A DNA stretch of 64,000 nt from Rothia endophytica (GTDB lineage Bacteria > Actinomycetota > Actinomycetes > Actinomycetales > Micrococcaceae): contig NZ_CAKMSJ010000002.1 of NCBI RefSeq assembly GCF_928381505.1, positions 62,001 through 126,000 of the forward strand, in the 5' to 3' direction. The first letter of the stretch is position 1. Each line of letters begins with the position of its first letter. Below, piece by piece: positions 45,922-53,854 of this stretch. Made by a program: the position numbers and the translations under genes. The notes beneath the pieces are model-generated. The model did not search any database and had not been told where the DNA came from. It saw only the letters and a list, made by a program, of their open reading frames with translations.

Positions 45922-47132
45922 GCTTCCTCCCGGGGAGCGGGGTATGTATTAGTGAAAGTTTCTGCTGCTAGTTTGGCTGTCTTGGTTAGCCCATTCCGTT
46001 TAATTCCTGAACGATCAACTCTGCTGCCGACCGCCTGTGCCAGCCAGGTACCGGTCAGAGCAGACGTTAGGTTTTCCACCTGGAACAGATCCACGGCCCC
46101 CACTTTCTGCAGGGCACGGGCACGGATGAGCTGTTCGGTGCGCGGTGTTTCCCGAGGGACAATCAGAGCTGGGGTATCGGTGGCAAGAATTTCGTTGACC
46201 GAGTTGTAGCCACCCATTGAAATCACAGCGGCAGCTTGTTCCATGAGCCCACTGAGCCCAGGAAGGGAGCCAACCACGCGGGTTCCAGCAGCAGCCTTGG
46301 CCTGTAGCTTGAGTAGTTTGCGGTTATTCATTTGTGGCCCGGCAACCACCAGATGTTGGTAGCCATCTGGCACCTTGGTGCGAACCAACGTCTGCAGTAG
46401 CTGGTAGCCGTCAGAACCGCCGCCGGCTGTGCTGAGAATGAAAGGGGTAGTGAGCCCGGGGTCGGTCGGCACTTCGGTCAGCTCCCTGCCCTGTGCAAGG
46501 TAGCCGGTAAAACGCACCAGATCAGCCAAACATTCGGGGACTTCGCCAGCTACTACGGGGTTGTGAACCTTCCGGTCTCCGTAGACCCAAATCGCGTCAA
46601 TGAGATGACGGAGGTTCTGGGGGTCACCGTGTTTGAACCATTCGGCATGTGCTACCTCGGGGGCGTCCAGAACTTCACGTAGACCCAGTACCACACGGAC
46701 CTCTGGGTTGCGTTGGCGCAGGGTGATGAGTGGGGTCTGGAGTTCTCGCATGACACCAAAGATATGGCGGTCGATGATGACCAAATCAGGGTTGAAGCCT
46801 AGCAGGCAGGCGTGTAAGAGCTGCGACCGAAGGCCAATCAGGTGCTTGGTGCTGGCATTCAGTGAGCGTGATGCATAAGCTCCCTCTGCCTTGTGGATGC
46901 TGGGGATGAAGACCCAGTCAAAGCCTTCAGGCAGTGGGAAGGTGCTTGCATAGGGCAGACCGGAGACGAGTAATCCCGCCACCGGTCGGCCGGTTAACTT
47001 GGGGAAGTGGCGGGCTATATGGTGGGCGATGGATAGGTTGCGGCGGACGTGACCCAATCCCTGGGAATCGTGGCTGTAGAGCACCACGCGCACAGGCTGA
47101 GCGCTAGCTACTTGTGGGAGCATATGTTGCAT
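45909..47132 (-). CDS. MurG-like (COG4671-type) glycosyltransferase
   Basis: A 407-residue GT-B enzyme. VVLYSHDSQGLGHVRRNLSI is the N-terminal glycine-His loop seen in COG4671/GT28-like enzymes. The C-terminal donor region is VISMGGYNSVNEILATDTPA with PRETPRTEQLIRARAL. The ATG at 47132 has GAGGA upstream; in-frame alternatives are GTG 47147 and ATG 47123. It is the first gene of the operon, so it may act on the initial acceptor. Substrates are unknown. Confidence 0.83.
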   Translation of the reverse strand: MQHMLPQVASAQPVRVVLYSHDSQGLGHVRRNLSIAHHIARHFPKLTGRPVAGLLVSGLPYASTFPLPEGFDWVFIPSIHKAEGAYASRSLNASTKHLIGLRSQLLHACLLGFNPDLVIIDRHIFGVMRELQTPLITLRQRNPEVRVVLGLREVLDAPEVAHAEWFKHGDPQNLRHLIDAIWVYGDRKVHNPVVAGEVPECLADLVRFTGYLAQGRELTEVPTDPGLTTPFILSTAGGGSDGYQLLQTLVRTKVPDGYQHLVVAGPQMNNRKLLKLQAKAAAGTRVVGSLPGLSGLMEQAAAVISMGGYNSVNEILATDTPALIVPRETPRTEQLIRARALQKVGAVDLFQVENLTSALTGTWLAQAVGSRVDRSGIKRNGLTKTAKLAAETFTNTYPAPREEACTA

Positions 47133-47534
47133 GATTCCTCGGTTCACGCCCTAATGGCTGGGCTGTGGGATGGTACCCACCTTTTGTTGTTCTAAGAAAA
47201 CTCTATGAGTGCATTATGAAAGGAAAATTAAAGTGGAATGAGATTGTTTTCATGAATGCCTTCAAAGGTGGAGTTGCTGCGGTAAAAAAACTAGTCAAAT
47301 CGGTTTTTCTTGCTGTTTTGGGGACGGATTCAGCACTTGTAGGGAACCATGAGATTCTGCTCTTGATTCAGGGGCCAACGCAGGTTTTCTCATGGATTCC
47401 AGCAACCCGCGTCCCCTTTATCGCCTCAAACCAGCAGGTGTTTTTCCCACTCCCCTCCCCAATACACGAAGAAACAGGTAGAACAGCCTTAGAATGAACA
47501 ATCAACACCCACCTACAAAGAAGTAGAACCAATC
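47133..47534. other. 402-base divergent promoter region
   Basis: It separates the glycan operon (minus) from the thioesterase gene (plus) and must carry both promoters. The middle is lower in GC. A 110-codon plus-strand frame (47165-47497) has no recognisable domain or convincing ribosome site, and I do not call it. Confidence 0.45.
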
Positions 47535-48545
47535 ATGAACAGCACCCAGAGCAGCCTTACCACCCCCTCGCCCTCCATCACCCTGCGCTTTTTAGCGGCG
47601 CCCACCGATGTACTGTCAGCAGGTTCCCAGGGGGTGCACGGAGGCCGCGTACTGGAGTGGATCGATAAGGCGGCCTACGCCTGTGCCGTGGGCTGGTCCG
47701 GCACCTACTGCGTCACCGCCTACGTTGGCCATATCCACTTCACCCGACCCATCCCGTCCGGGCACATGGTGGAGGTGCGCTCGCGCATCGTCTACACCGG
47801 CCGGTCCACCATGCACATCGTCAATGAAGTGCTGTCGGCTGACCCCCGTGACGGTCTCTTCACACGTGCTTGCGATTGTCTGGTGATCTTCGTAGCTATG
47901 GACGAGAACCGTAAGTCCCAGCCGGTAACCCCCTATGTTCCGGTCACCGATGAAGAGAAGCGGGTGCAACAGGCAGCTATTTCGCGCATTGATTTGCGCA
48001 ACGCTATTGAAGACGAGATGATAGCGCAGACCTATTCTTCAAACTCCACGGCGCCAGAAATTACCCATCGTTTTCTCGCCAAGCCCACCGACATTAACTG
48101 GGGCGGCAACGTTCATGGCGGCACCGCCATGGAGTGGATTGACGAGGCAGCCACCAGCGTGACCATGGCATGGAGCGGGGAGCGAACTGTAGCTGTTTAT
48201 GCCGGCGGGGTGCGCTTCTACCGGCCGGTGCACATTGGAGATCTGGTGGAGGTAACCGCCCGTCTGGTACGGACAGACGCCCGAACCATGGGCGTCATGG
48301 TTCACCTGAGAGCCGGTGACCCGCGCGAACGCAACGAGGAACTGCCCCTAGCTATCCACGCCTCCATGACCTACGTTGCGGTAGATTATGACGGCAACGC
48401 GCTGCCTGCCCGCCCCTTCACCCCGCAGACCGATGAGGACCGTGCCCTGCGCCAGCACGCCATGCGCCTGCGCGAGCTACGTGCTGAATACGAGCCCATG
48501 CCTCTGGTTCCCCCCACCCAGCACAAGGTAAGGTTTACTGACTAA
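47535..48545 (+). CDS. acyl-CoA thioesterase with two hotdog domains
   Basis: A 336-residue protein made of two similar hotdog folds in tandem. The first has GGRVLEWIDKAAYACAVGWSG, and the second GGNVHGGTAMEWIDEAATSV; both end in the Thr/Tyr-containing strands (TYCVTAYVGHIHFTRP, RTVAVYAGGVRFYRP). The pattern is like ACOT7/BFIT long-chain acyl-CoA hydrolases. It hydrolyses acyl-CoA to free acid and CoA. The active-site Asp appears in both halves, but in such duplicated enzymes usually only one site pair works. It has its own promoter region and no obvious operon partner. Confidence 0.87.
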   Translation: MNSTQSSLTTPSPSITLRFLAAPTDVLSAGSQGVHGGRVLEWIDKAAYACAVGWSGTYCVTAYVGHIHFTRPIPSGHMVEVRSRIVYTGRSTMHIVNEVLSADPRDGLFTRACDCLVIFVAMDENRKSQPVTPYVPVTDEEKRVQQAAISRIDLRNAIEDEMIAQTYSSNSTAPEITHRFLAKPTDINWGGNVHGGTAMEWIDEAATSVTMAWSGERTVAVYAGGVRFYRPVHIGDLVEVTARLVRTDARTMGVMVHLRAGDPRERNEELPLAIHASMTYVAVDYDGNALPARPFTPQTDEDRALRQHAMRLRELRAEYEPMPLVPPTQHKVRFTD

Positions 48546-48700
48546 CTGACTAGGGGGTGACCGGATCTTGGCGGGAGTGTACGCCTCAATCAAATTTATG
48601 GTTGAGGCTGTGCCTGGCGTGGTTGCGATGATTGAATCATTGCAATGGCAACTATTGTTCTTATTACCGCGGTTTTTTATGGTGTAGACCCTGGTGTGTT

Positions 48701-48753
48701 CTCGGAGTGCAGTGTGGGCCTGTTGAGGAGCTCACACGGCGCCATGCTCCGAG
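48701..48753. other. hairpin between thioesterase gene and thiamine operon
   Basis: CTCGGAG (48701-48707) pairs with CTCCGAG (48747-48753) with inner GTGTG/CACAC pairing. It lies between convergent genes and may terminate both, although no T tract is obvious. Confidence 0.4.
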
Positions 48754-48770
48754 CCCACTGAGAGGACGGC

Positions 48771-50267
48771 CTAGAGCGTATCTAGCAACAGAGCCTGGGC
48801 AAAGAAGTCTGCCTCCAGCTGGCAAGCTCGCCAGAAAGCCTGCTGCGCTGCCGCCCGCTGATGATCAGAGGCTGCCGCCAGCAATTCCTCGGCAATCTGC
48901 ACCGCCCGAGCGGTCGATGCCTGGAAAGCCTCATCCCTGTAGGCCTCCACCCAATCCTTATAAGGGTGGTCCGCTGAAATAGCATCAGGCACAAAAGCCG
49001 CCAACTGCGCATACAGCCAGAAGCAGGGCAATACCGCGGCGACCGCAACCACGTAGTCGCTTCCAGCCTCAGCCCGCAAAAAGTCTGTATAAGCCAGAGT
49101 CGCAGGGGAGGGATGTACCGTTGAGGGGTCCAGATTCCACTGGGCGTGCATTCCCTGTTCAACCGCGATGCAACCGGTCACTGACTCCGCCCAGAAACTG
49201 CGCTCATCAGCCGACTGAGCAGCAGCAGCAAGACGCGCCAAAACCGCAGCATAGATGTTGAGGTAGTAGTCATCTTGTTCAATGTAGAACGTGAACTGTG
49301 ACCCGCTCAAAGTACCCTGCATCAGTGCGGAAATAAAGCCGTCTGACCCAAAACGGTCGAGAGATTCGCCAGCATACTCCCAGAGCTCCCGGGTGTGCTC
49401 ACCGGAGGCCTTCACAACGGGCTGGTGCCGGTTACGTTTGTCAGGAACAGCCGGGTTCTGCAGACCCGATTTAGCTTGTCGGCGCAACCGATGGAAGTGG
49501 TCGATGGGTCCGTTACCTGTTCCCACCGCCTGAGCTTCACCATATTGCAGAGCTTCATGTGCCCAGGAGGTCGCCCATTCAAGAGCTACCTGCGGGCTCT
49601 CACCCAGACCCAGCCGGGTTGCCAAGGCAGAAGACAGAGAACAACCGGTGCCGTGCGAGGCAGTGGTATCCACAAACCAGGACGCAGCGTGGGCAAGTTC
49701 GCCGGTGGCGTTCACCAGGGTGTTGCCCCGGTCATCATCTGCCAGGTGCCCGCCCTTGGCAACCACCAGGGCACCGGTCTTTTCTGCCAAAACCTGTGCC
49801 TGGGCAATCAGCTCAGCTCGGCTGCTCGCCGCCGGTTTACCCACGAGGGCCGCTAGTTCGTCCATGTTTGGTGTCAGCACGGTGGCGCAGGTAAGCAGGT
49901 CAGCGGATACCGAGTCAGCTAGTGCCTGACCCGAACTTGCTACCATCACCGGGTCAACAACCACAGAGATATTGGCGGGCAGGTTGCGTAGCCAGTTCAC
50001 CACCACCGCAGCAGAGGCCTGGTCGGCGATCATCCCGACCTTGACCGCATCAATAATTACATCATCACTGACAGCCCTTAGCTGGGCTTCCAAAAAATCC
50101 GGGTCAGGGGTATGTACCTGCTGGACTCCACGGGTGTTCTGCACCACCAGAGAGGTTACTACCCCCATCCCGTAGCCACCGGCTGCAGCAATGGACTTCA
50201 CATCAGCCTGTAAACCTGCGCCCCCCGTGGGATCGGTACCGGCAATAGAAATGACACGAGCTATCAT
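48771..50267 (-). CDS. thiD: HMP/HMP-P kinase fused to TenA-like thiaminase II
   Basis: Bifunctional enzyme of 498 residues. Residues 1-260 are the ribokinase-fold ThiD (ISIAGTDPTGGAGLQADVKS, VVDPVMVASSGQALAD, DTTASHGTGCSLSSALAT with catalytic Asp/Cys loop), which phosphorylates hydroxymethylpyrimidine twice. From about residue 280 comes a TenA domain (ELWEYAGESLDRFGSDGF, ESVTGCIAVEQGMHAQW, AVLPCFWLYAQLA), which recovers pyrimidine from degraded thiamine. The domains form a salvage unit. It overlaps thiE by four bases and is the last gene of the thiM-thiE-thiD/tenA operon. Confidence 0.92.
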   Translation of the reverse strand: MIARVISIAGTDPTGGAGLQADVKSIAAAGGYGMGVVTSLVVQNTRGVQQVHTPDPDFLEAQLRAVSDDVIIDAVKVGMIADQASAAVVVNWLRNLPANISVVVDPVMVASSGQALADSVSADLLTCATVLTPNMDELAALVGKPAASSRAELIAQAQVLAEKTGALVVAKGGHLADDDRGNTLVNATGELAHAASWFVDTTASHGTGCSLSSALATRLGLGESPQVALEWATSWAHEALQYGEAQAVGTGNGPIDHFHRLRRQAKSGLQNPAVPDKRNRHQPVVKASGEHTRELWEYAGESLDRFGSDGFISALMQGTLSGSQFTFYIEQDDYYLNIYAAVLARLAAAAQSADERSFWAESVTGCIAVEQGMHAQWNLDPSTVHPSPATLAYTDFLRAEAGSDYVVAVAAVLPCFWLYAQLAAFVPDAISADHPYKDWVEAYRDEAFQASTARAVQIAEELLAAASDHQRAAAQQAFWRACQLEADFFAQALLLDTL

Positions 50268-50899
50268 GCCATCAACTCCTTCAAAGAACGGGCAGCCTCG
50301 GCTGGATCAGTAGCCGCCATAATCGCAGACACCACGCAGCAACCTGCAACACCCGTCCTGCTGACCTCAGCGATGTTGCTGGTATTGAGCCCGCCAATGG
50401 CGACCGAACAAATACCTGATGCAGCGGCATCGGTTGCTAGCGCCTGCAAAGTATTCACGCCAAGCGCTGCCCCCGCATCCTTCTTGGTGTTGGTAGCGTA
50501 GACCGGCCCCATCCCGATAAGGTCGGGGCGAATGCTACCACTCAGTGCTGCCCGGAGCTCGGCGTGGGTTCCCACCGACAGCCCGATTCGGGGCCCAGCA
50601 CCGAGTAATTCACGGGCGGTCTCCAGGGGCATGTCGCCCTGACCGATGTGCACATCAAGGCTAAAGCGGGCAGCTACCTCCACCCGATCATTGACGATGA
50701 GGGGAACTTTTGCGGGTTCGGTGACGGAAAGAACTGACTCGACGAGGGCAGAGAAGGTTGTATCGTCGAGCTCTTTGTCGCGTACCTGGACGGTATTCAC
50801 GCCACCGTCAATAGCTTCGGCAACCACTCCGGCTACCTTCTGCCATCCGCCAGCCATGCCAGAATCCGTGACCAGGTATAGGCCGTAGTTACCTATCAT
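50264..50899 (-). CDS. thiE: thiamine-phosphate synthase
   Basis: TIM-barrel enzyme joining HMP-diphosphate and hydroxyethylthiazole phosphate to thiamine phosphate. YLVTDSGMAGGW, VNTVQVRDKELDD, VPLIVNDRVEVAARF, DVHIGQGDMPLETARELLG, and IGMGPVYATNTKKDAG are family motifs. It is complete at 211 residues. The start codon shares a base with the thiM stop (TAATG on the coding strand). Confidence 0.94.
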   Translation of the reverse strand: MIGNYGLYLVTDSGMAGGWQKVAGVVAEAIDGGVNTVQVRDKELDDTTFSALVESVLSVTEPAKVPLIVNDRVEVAARFSLDVHIGQGDMPLETARELLGAGPRIGLSVGTHAELRAALSGSIRPDLIGMGPVYATNTKKDAGAALGVNTLQALATDAAASGICSVAIGGLNTSNIAEVSRTGVAGCCVVSAIMAATDPAEAARSLKELMA

Positions 50900-51711
50900 T
50901 AGAGCACCTCGGTTTCACAGCTGGCGGTGCACCCTTCAGCAAGGTGAAGCCCATCGAGCCATGCCTCACGAAACGTTCCCGGGCCTTTTGCAAGGGGGTG
51001 AGCGTATTCGGCGGCCGTAGCGAAGGTGGCGTGAGCGGCGGCCGCGGCTTCGTGGGCGTCATCCCAGGCTGCCAAGTACGCAGCGACGACGGCACCCAGG
51101 GAACAGCCTGTGCCGATCACCAAAGGCATGAAGGCACTGCCGCCGCTAACACGGGTGACTCGATGGGTGGAGACAATGATATCGGTGGCCCCTGAGAGGG
51201 CAACCACCCCGCCGGTTTCGCGAGCTAGGGCTATCGCCGCATCCAGGGCCGCTTCACCAGAATCGGTGGAGTCAACTCCTCGGCCTCCGGAGCGCTCTTG
51301 CTGGGTGAAAGCAGCGTGAAGGTTGAGAATTTCTGAGGGGTTGCCGCGAATAACGGTGGGTTTGGAGGTAAGTAACTCGACACTTAGTTCAGTACGAACC
51401 GTCAATCCGCCAACAGCTACCGGGTCAAGCACCCAGGGTGTACCGTGTTCAGTCGCTACTTTGACGGCGCTACGCATGGACTCCACATAGTAGGGGTCTG
51501 GATTGCCCACGTTAATGAGAAGGGCATCTGCCACTGCTGCGAATTGGCCTGATTCCTCGGGGTGGCTCACCATCGCGGGGGAGGCGCCCACTGCCAGAAG
51601 AACATTGGCTGAAATTTCCTGAACTACCGAGTTGGTCAGACAGTGCACCAGAGGGTTGCGAGCCCGGACAGTACGATTAATGATCTCAATTGGCATGCTG
51701 GTTGGAGTCAT
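50899..51711 (-). CDS. thiM: hydroxyethylthiazole kinase
   Basis: Phosphorylates salvaged thiazole alcohol. NPLVHCLTNSVVQEISANVL, ASPAMVSHPEE, VLDPVAVGGLTVRTELS, IRGNPSEILNLH and VIGTGCSLGAVVAA (anion hole and catalytic Cys) are present. The 270 residues are a little short at the C-terminus. The ATG at 51711 has AAGGGA upstream, which lies in the 3' end of the TPP riboswitch; a GTG codon just before it could also be used. First gene of the thiamine salvage operon. Confidence 0.93.
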   Translation of the reverse strand: MTPTSMPIEIINRTVRARNPLVHCLTNSVVQEISANVLLAVGASPAMVSHPEESGQFAAVADALLINVGNPDPYYVESMRSAVKVATEHGTPWVLDPVAVGGLTVRTELSVELLTSKPTVIRGNPSEILNLHAAFTQQERSGGRGVDSTDSGEAALDAAIALARETGGVVALSGATDIIVSTHRVTRVSGGSAFMPLVIGTGCSLGAVVAAYLAAWDDAHEAAAAAHATFATAAEYAHPLAKGPGTFREAWLDGLHLAEGCTASCETEVL

Positions 51712-51714
51712 CAC

Positions 51715-51800
51715 ACATTCCCTTCGCTAATACTAACTAGAGCAGGTTCAACGGGTTTGATCTCAGCGCCAGAGACGGCGCACCCCGAGTGGTACTCACC
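51715..51800 (-). promoter_or_regulatory. TPP riboswitch (THI element) controlling thiM-thiE-thiD/tenA
   Basis: Read on the minus strand, ACTCGGGGTGC (51790-51780), CTGAGA (51766-51761), ACCCGTTGAACCTG (51756-51743) and GCGAAGGGAA are the conserved THI-box blocks in the right order and spacing. The last block is also the thiM ribosome-binding site. The 5' GAGT...CAC can pair with GTG...ACTC around the start codon, so ligand binding would close P1 over the initiation site. The aptamer is clear; the mechanism is inferred. Confidence 0.93.
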
Positions 51801-51824
51801 ATGGTAGCAGGTGAAATGTGCCCG

Positions 51825-51848
51825 TAGTTACATTGCTAGTTACATTGC
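51825..51848. repeat. tandem 12-base direct repeat
   Basis: TAGTTACATTGC occurs twice with no gap, just upstream of the riboswitch on one side and hisD on the other. It could be a regulator site or part of the thi promoter. Confidence 0.6.
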
Positions 51849-51886
51849 TCAGCGGATTAAAGTGTTAATCAACCGAACCCGCTGAG
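51848..51886. repeat. nested inverted repeat in the thiM-hisD divergent region
   Basis: An outer pair CTCAGCGG/CCGCTGAG (51848-51855, 51879-51886) encloses an inner pair GATTAA-AGTG-TTAATC (51855-51870). It may be a hairpin or operator between the divergent thi and his promoters. Confidence 0.55.
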
Positions 51887-51922
51887 TTATGCCTGTCATA
51901 GATGCTGGTATTTGACGCCCAC

Positions 51923-51928
51923 TATAAA
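51923..51928 (+). promoter_or_regulatory. -10 element of a probable leaderless hisD promoter
   Basis: TATAAA (within TATAAAAT) ends only eight bases before the hisD GTG, so transcription would begin at or next to the start codon. There is no Shine-Dalgarno sequence between. The -35 region is not clear. Confidence 0.55.
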
Positions 51929-51936
51929 ATGGTGTT

Positions 51937-53295
51937 GTGAGCACTATCGATAGCACCCAGAGCCCGGCAGCCCCAATGCTGCGCACCATCGACCTGCGCG
52001 GCACCAGCCATTCCTATAAGGAGTTGCGCCAGATTGTTCCTCGCCAAACCAGTGACTATGTGGGCAACGCTCTAGCTACCGTCGAAGACATTATTACCAG
52101 AGTGCGAGCCGACGGCGCCCCCTACCTGCGCGAGCTCTCACAGCGTTTTGACGGCGTAACCCAGGGCGCCTTGCGCGTGCCCCAGTCCTCCATTGACGGT
52201 GCGGTTGCCGCTCTAGACCCGGCTGTGCGTGAGGGCCTTGAAATCGCCATTACCCGCACTCGGGCCTTCGCCGCCGCCCAACGTCCTGACGATAAAACGA
52301 TCGAAGTGGCTCCCGGAGCCAAGCTCACTAACCGCTGGACGCCCGTACGCCGTGCCGGAGTCTACGTGCCCGGCGGCCTAGCCGTCTACCCCTCATCCGT
52401 CATCATGAATACCGTGCCTGCCCAGGCAGCCGGTGTTGGCTCCCTGGTGCTCTGCACCCCTCCCCAGAAAGAATTCGGAGGCCTGCCTCACCCCACCATC
52501 CTGGCCGCGGCCGGTCTGCTGGGAGTCACCGAGGTCTGGGCTATCGGCGGCGCTCAGGCGCTCGCCGCTATGGCCTACGGAATTGATGACGACGGCGAAA
52601 CCCTAGAACCGGTAGACACCATCACCGGCCCCGGTAACATCTTTGTTGCCATGGCAAAACGAGCTTTACAGGGCGTGGTGGGCGTGGACGGGGAGGCTGG
52701 CACCACCGAAATCGCAGTTATTGCGGATGACACCGCCAACGCAGATTATGTAGCGGCTGACCTCATTTCCCAGGCTGAGCACGACCCCAACGCCGGGTCA
52801 ATTTTGATTACCCACAGCTCGGCTCTCGCCGAGGCGGTGACCGAAGCCATCACCCGTCGTGCGGCTGCCACCAAGCACGCCGAGCGCGTCGCTACCGCCC
52901 TGTCTGGCCCCCAATCCGGCATTATTCTCACCGACTCGCTGGACCAGTCCATTGCCGTGGCAGATGCCTACGCAGCTGAGCACCTTGAGATTCACACTGA
53001 GGACGCCGCGGATGTCGCTGGCCGCGTCCGTAACGCTGGCGCTATCTTCATTGGCGGTTTTTCACCGGTGCCCCTGGGGGATTACGCCGCTGGTTCTAAC
53101 CACGTGCTGCCCACCGGCGGTTCTGCTGCCTTTGCTTCGGGGCTGAACACCACCGTCTTCATGAAAGCGGTGCAGCTCATCGAGTACTCCGAAGAGGCTC
53201 TAGCAGAAATCGGTGACGCTATCGTAGCTGTCGCTGAAGATGAAGATTTGCCCGCCCACGGTGAGGCCATTACCGCCCGCTCGAAAGGCAACTAA
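51937..53295 (+). CDS. hisD: histidinol dehydrogenase
   Basis: Last enzyme of histidine synthesis: Zn- and NAD-dependent oxidation of L-histidinol to L-histidine. [51 protein letters not shown], the Zn/active-site region [24 protein letters not shown] and [13 protein letters not shown] are seen. It is full length at 452 residues. The GTG start follows an apparent -10 box without a ribosome site. Other his genes are not in the window; hisD near dnaE is usual in actinobacteria, here separated by the 15-kb accessory block. Confidence 0.95.
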   Translation: MSTIDSTQSPAAPMLRTIDLRGTSHSYKELRQIVPRQTSDYVGNALATVEDIITRVRADGAPYLRELSQRFDGVTQGALRVPQSSIDGAVAALDPAVREGLEIAITRTRAFAAAQRPDDKTIEVAPGAKLTNRWTPVRRAGVYVPGGLAVYPSSVIMNTVPAQAAGVGSLVLCTPPQKEFGGLPHPTILAAAGLLGVTEVWAIGGAQALAAMAYGIDDDGETLEPVDTITGPGNIFVAMAKRALQGVVGVDGEAGTTEIAVIADDTANADYVAADLISQAEHDPNAGSILITHSSALAEAVTEAITRRAAATKHAERVATALSGPQSGIILTDSLDQSIAVADAYAAEHLEIHTEDAADVAGRVRNAGAIFIGGFSPVPLGDYAAGSNHVLPTGGSAAFASGLNTTVFMKAVQLIEYSEEALAEIGDAIVAVAEDEDLPAHGEAITARSKGN

Positions 53296-53771
53296 TGTAC
53301 TGCCCCTTCTGCCGTCACACCGACTCCCGCGTTGTAGACTCCCGCACCACCGATGACGGTGGCGCGATCCGCCGCCGCCGTCAGTGCACTGAGTGCGGTA
53401 AGCGTTTCACCACCGTGGAAACCACCGCCGTTGCGGTCATTAAGCGCTCCGGGGTCACCGAACCCTTCAACCGAGCAAAAATTATCTCGGGTGTGCGTAA
53501 AGCCTGCCAGGGGCGCCCGGTCGGTGAGGACGACCTGGCTAAGCTGGCCCAGGAGGTCGAAGAGTCAATCCGCGCTAAGGGGCTGGCAGAAATCGATGCC
53601 CATGAAGTGGGCCTGAGCATCCTAGAGCCGCTCTCACGTCTAGACACCGTAGCCTATCTTCGCTTCGCCAGCGTCTACCAGGCCTTTGAATCCCTGGCTG
53701 ATTTTGAGCGAGCTATCGCAGCCTTGCGTGACAGTGGGGCAGAGGACGGCGAGCAACCAACACTCATCTAG
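53295..53771 (+). CDS. nrdR: ribonucleotide reductase regulator NrdR
   Basis: Nucleotide-sensing repressor of nrd operons. The N-terminal zinc ribbon has CPFC and CTEC pairs ([17 protein letters not shown] and [16 protein letters not shown]), followed by the ATP-cone domain ([20 protein letters not shown]). It is 158 residues. The start overlaps the hisD stop (TAATG), so it is probably co-translated with hisD. The regulated nrd genes are elsewhere. Confidence 0.95.
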   Translation: MYCPFCRHTDSRVVDSRTTDDGGAIRRRRQCTECGKRFTTVETTAVAVIKRSGVTEPFNRAKIISGVRKACQGRPVGEDDLAKLAQEVEESIRAKGLAEIDAHEVGLSILEPLSRLDTVAYLRFASVYQAFESLADFERAIAALRDSGAEDGEQPTLI

Positions 53772-53808
53772 GATAGCCGCACCCGCAGGTGTGGGGTGGC
53801 TACCCCAC

Positions 53809-53854
53809 AAAAGCTGAGAGGCAGTACCCTGGTGGGCACTGCCTCTTGGCTTTT
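53809..53854. terminator. bidirectional terminator between nrdR and glgX
   Basis: AAAAGC then AGAGGCAGT pair with ACTGCCTCT then GCTTTT, with a 2x2 internal mismatch and a 12-base loop. A/T tails flank both sides, as expected for convergent genes. Confidence 0.85.

Noticed and set aside
47165..47497. 110-codon plus-strand frame in the gap between the glycan operon and the thioesterase gene
   Set aside because: No convincing ribosome site or known motif; it fills a divergent promoter region and is more likely chance. Could be revisited if conserved in relatives.
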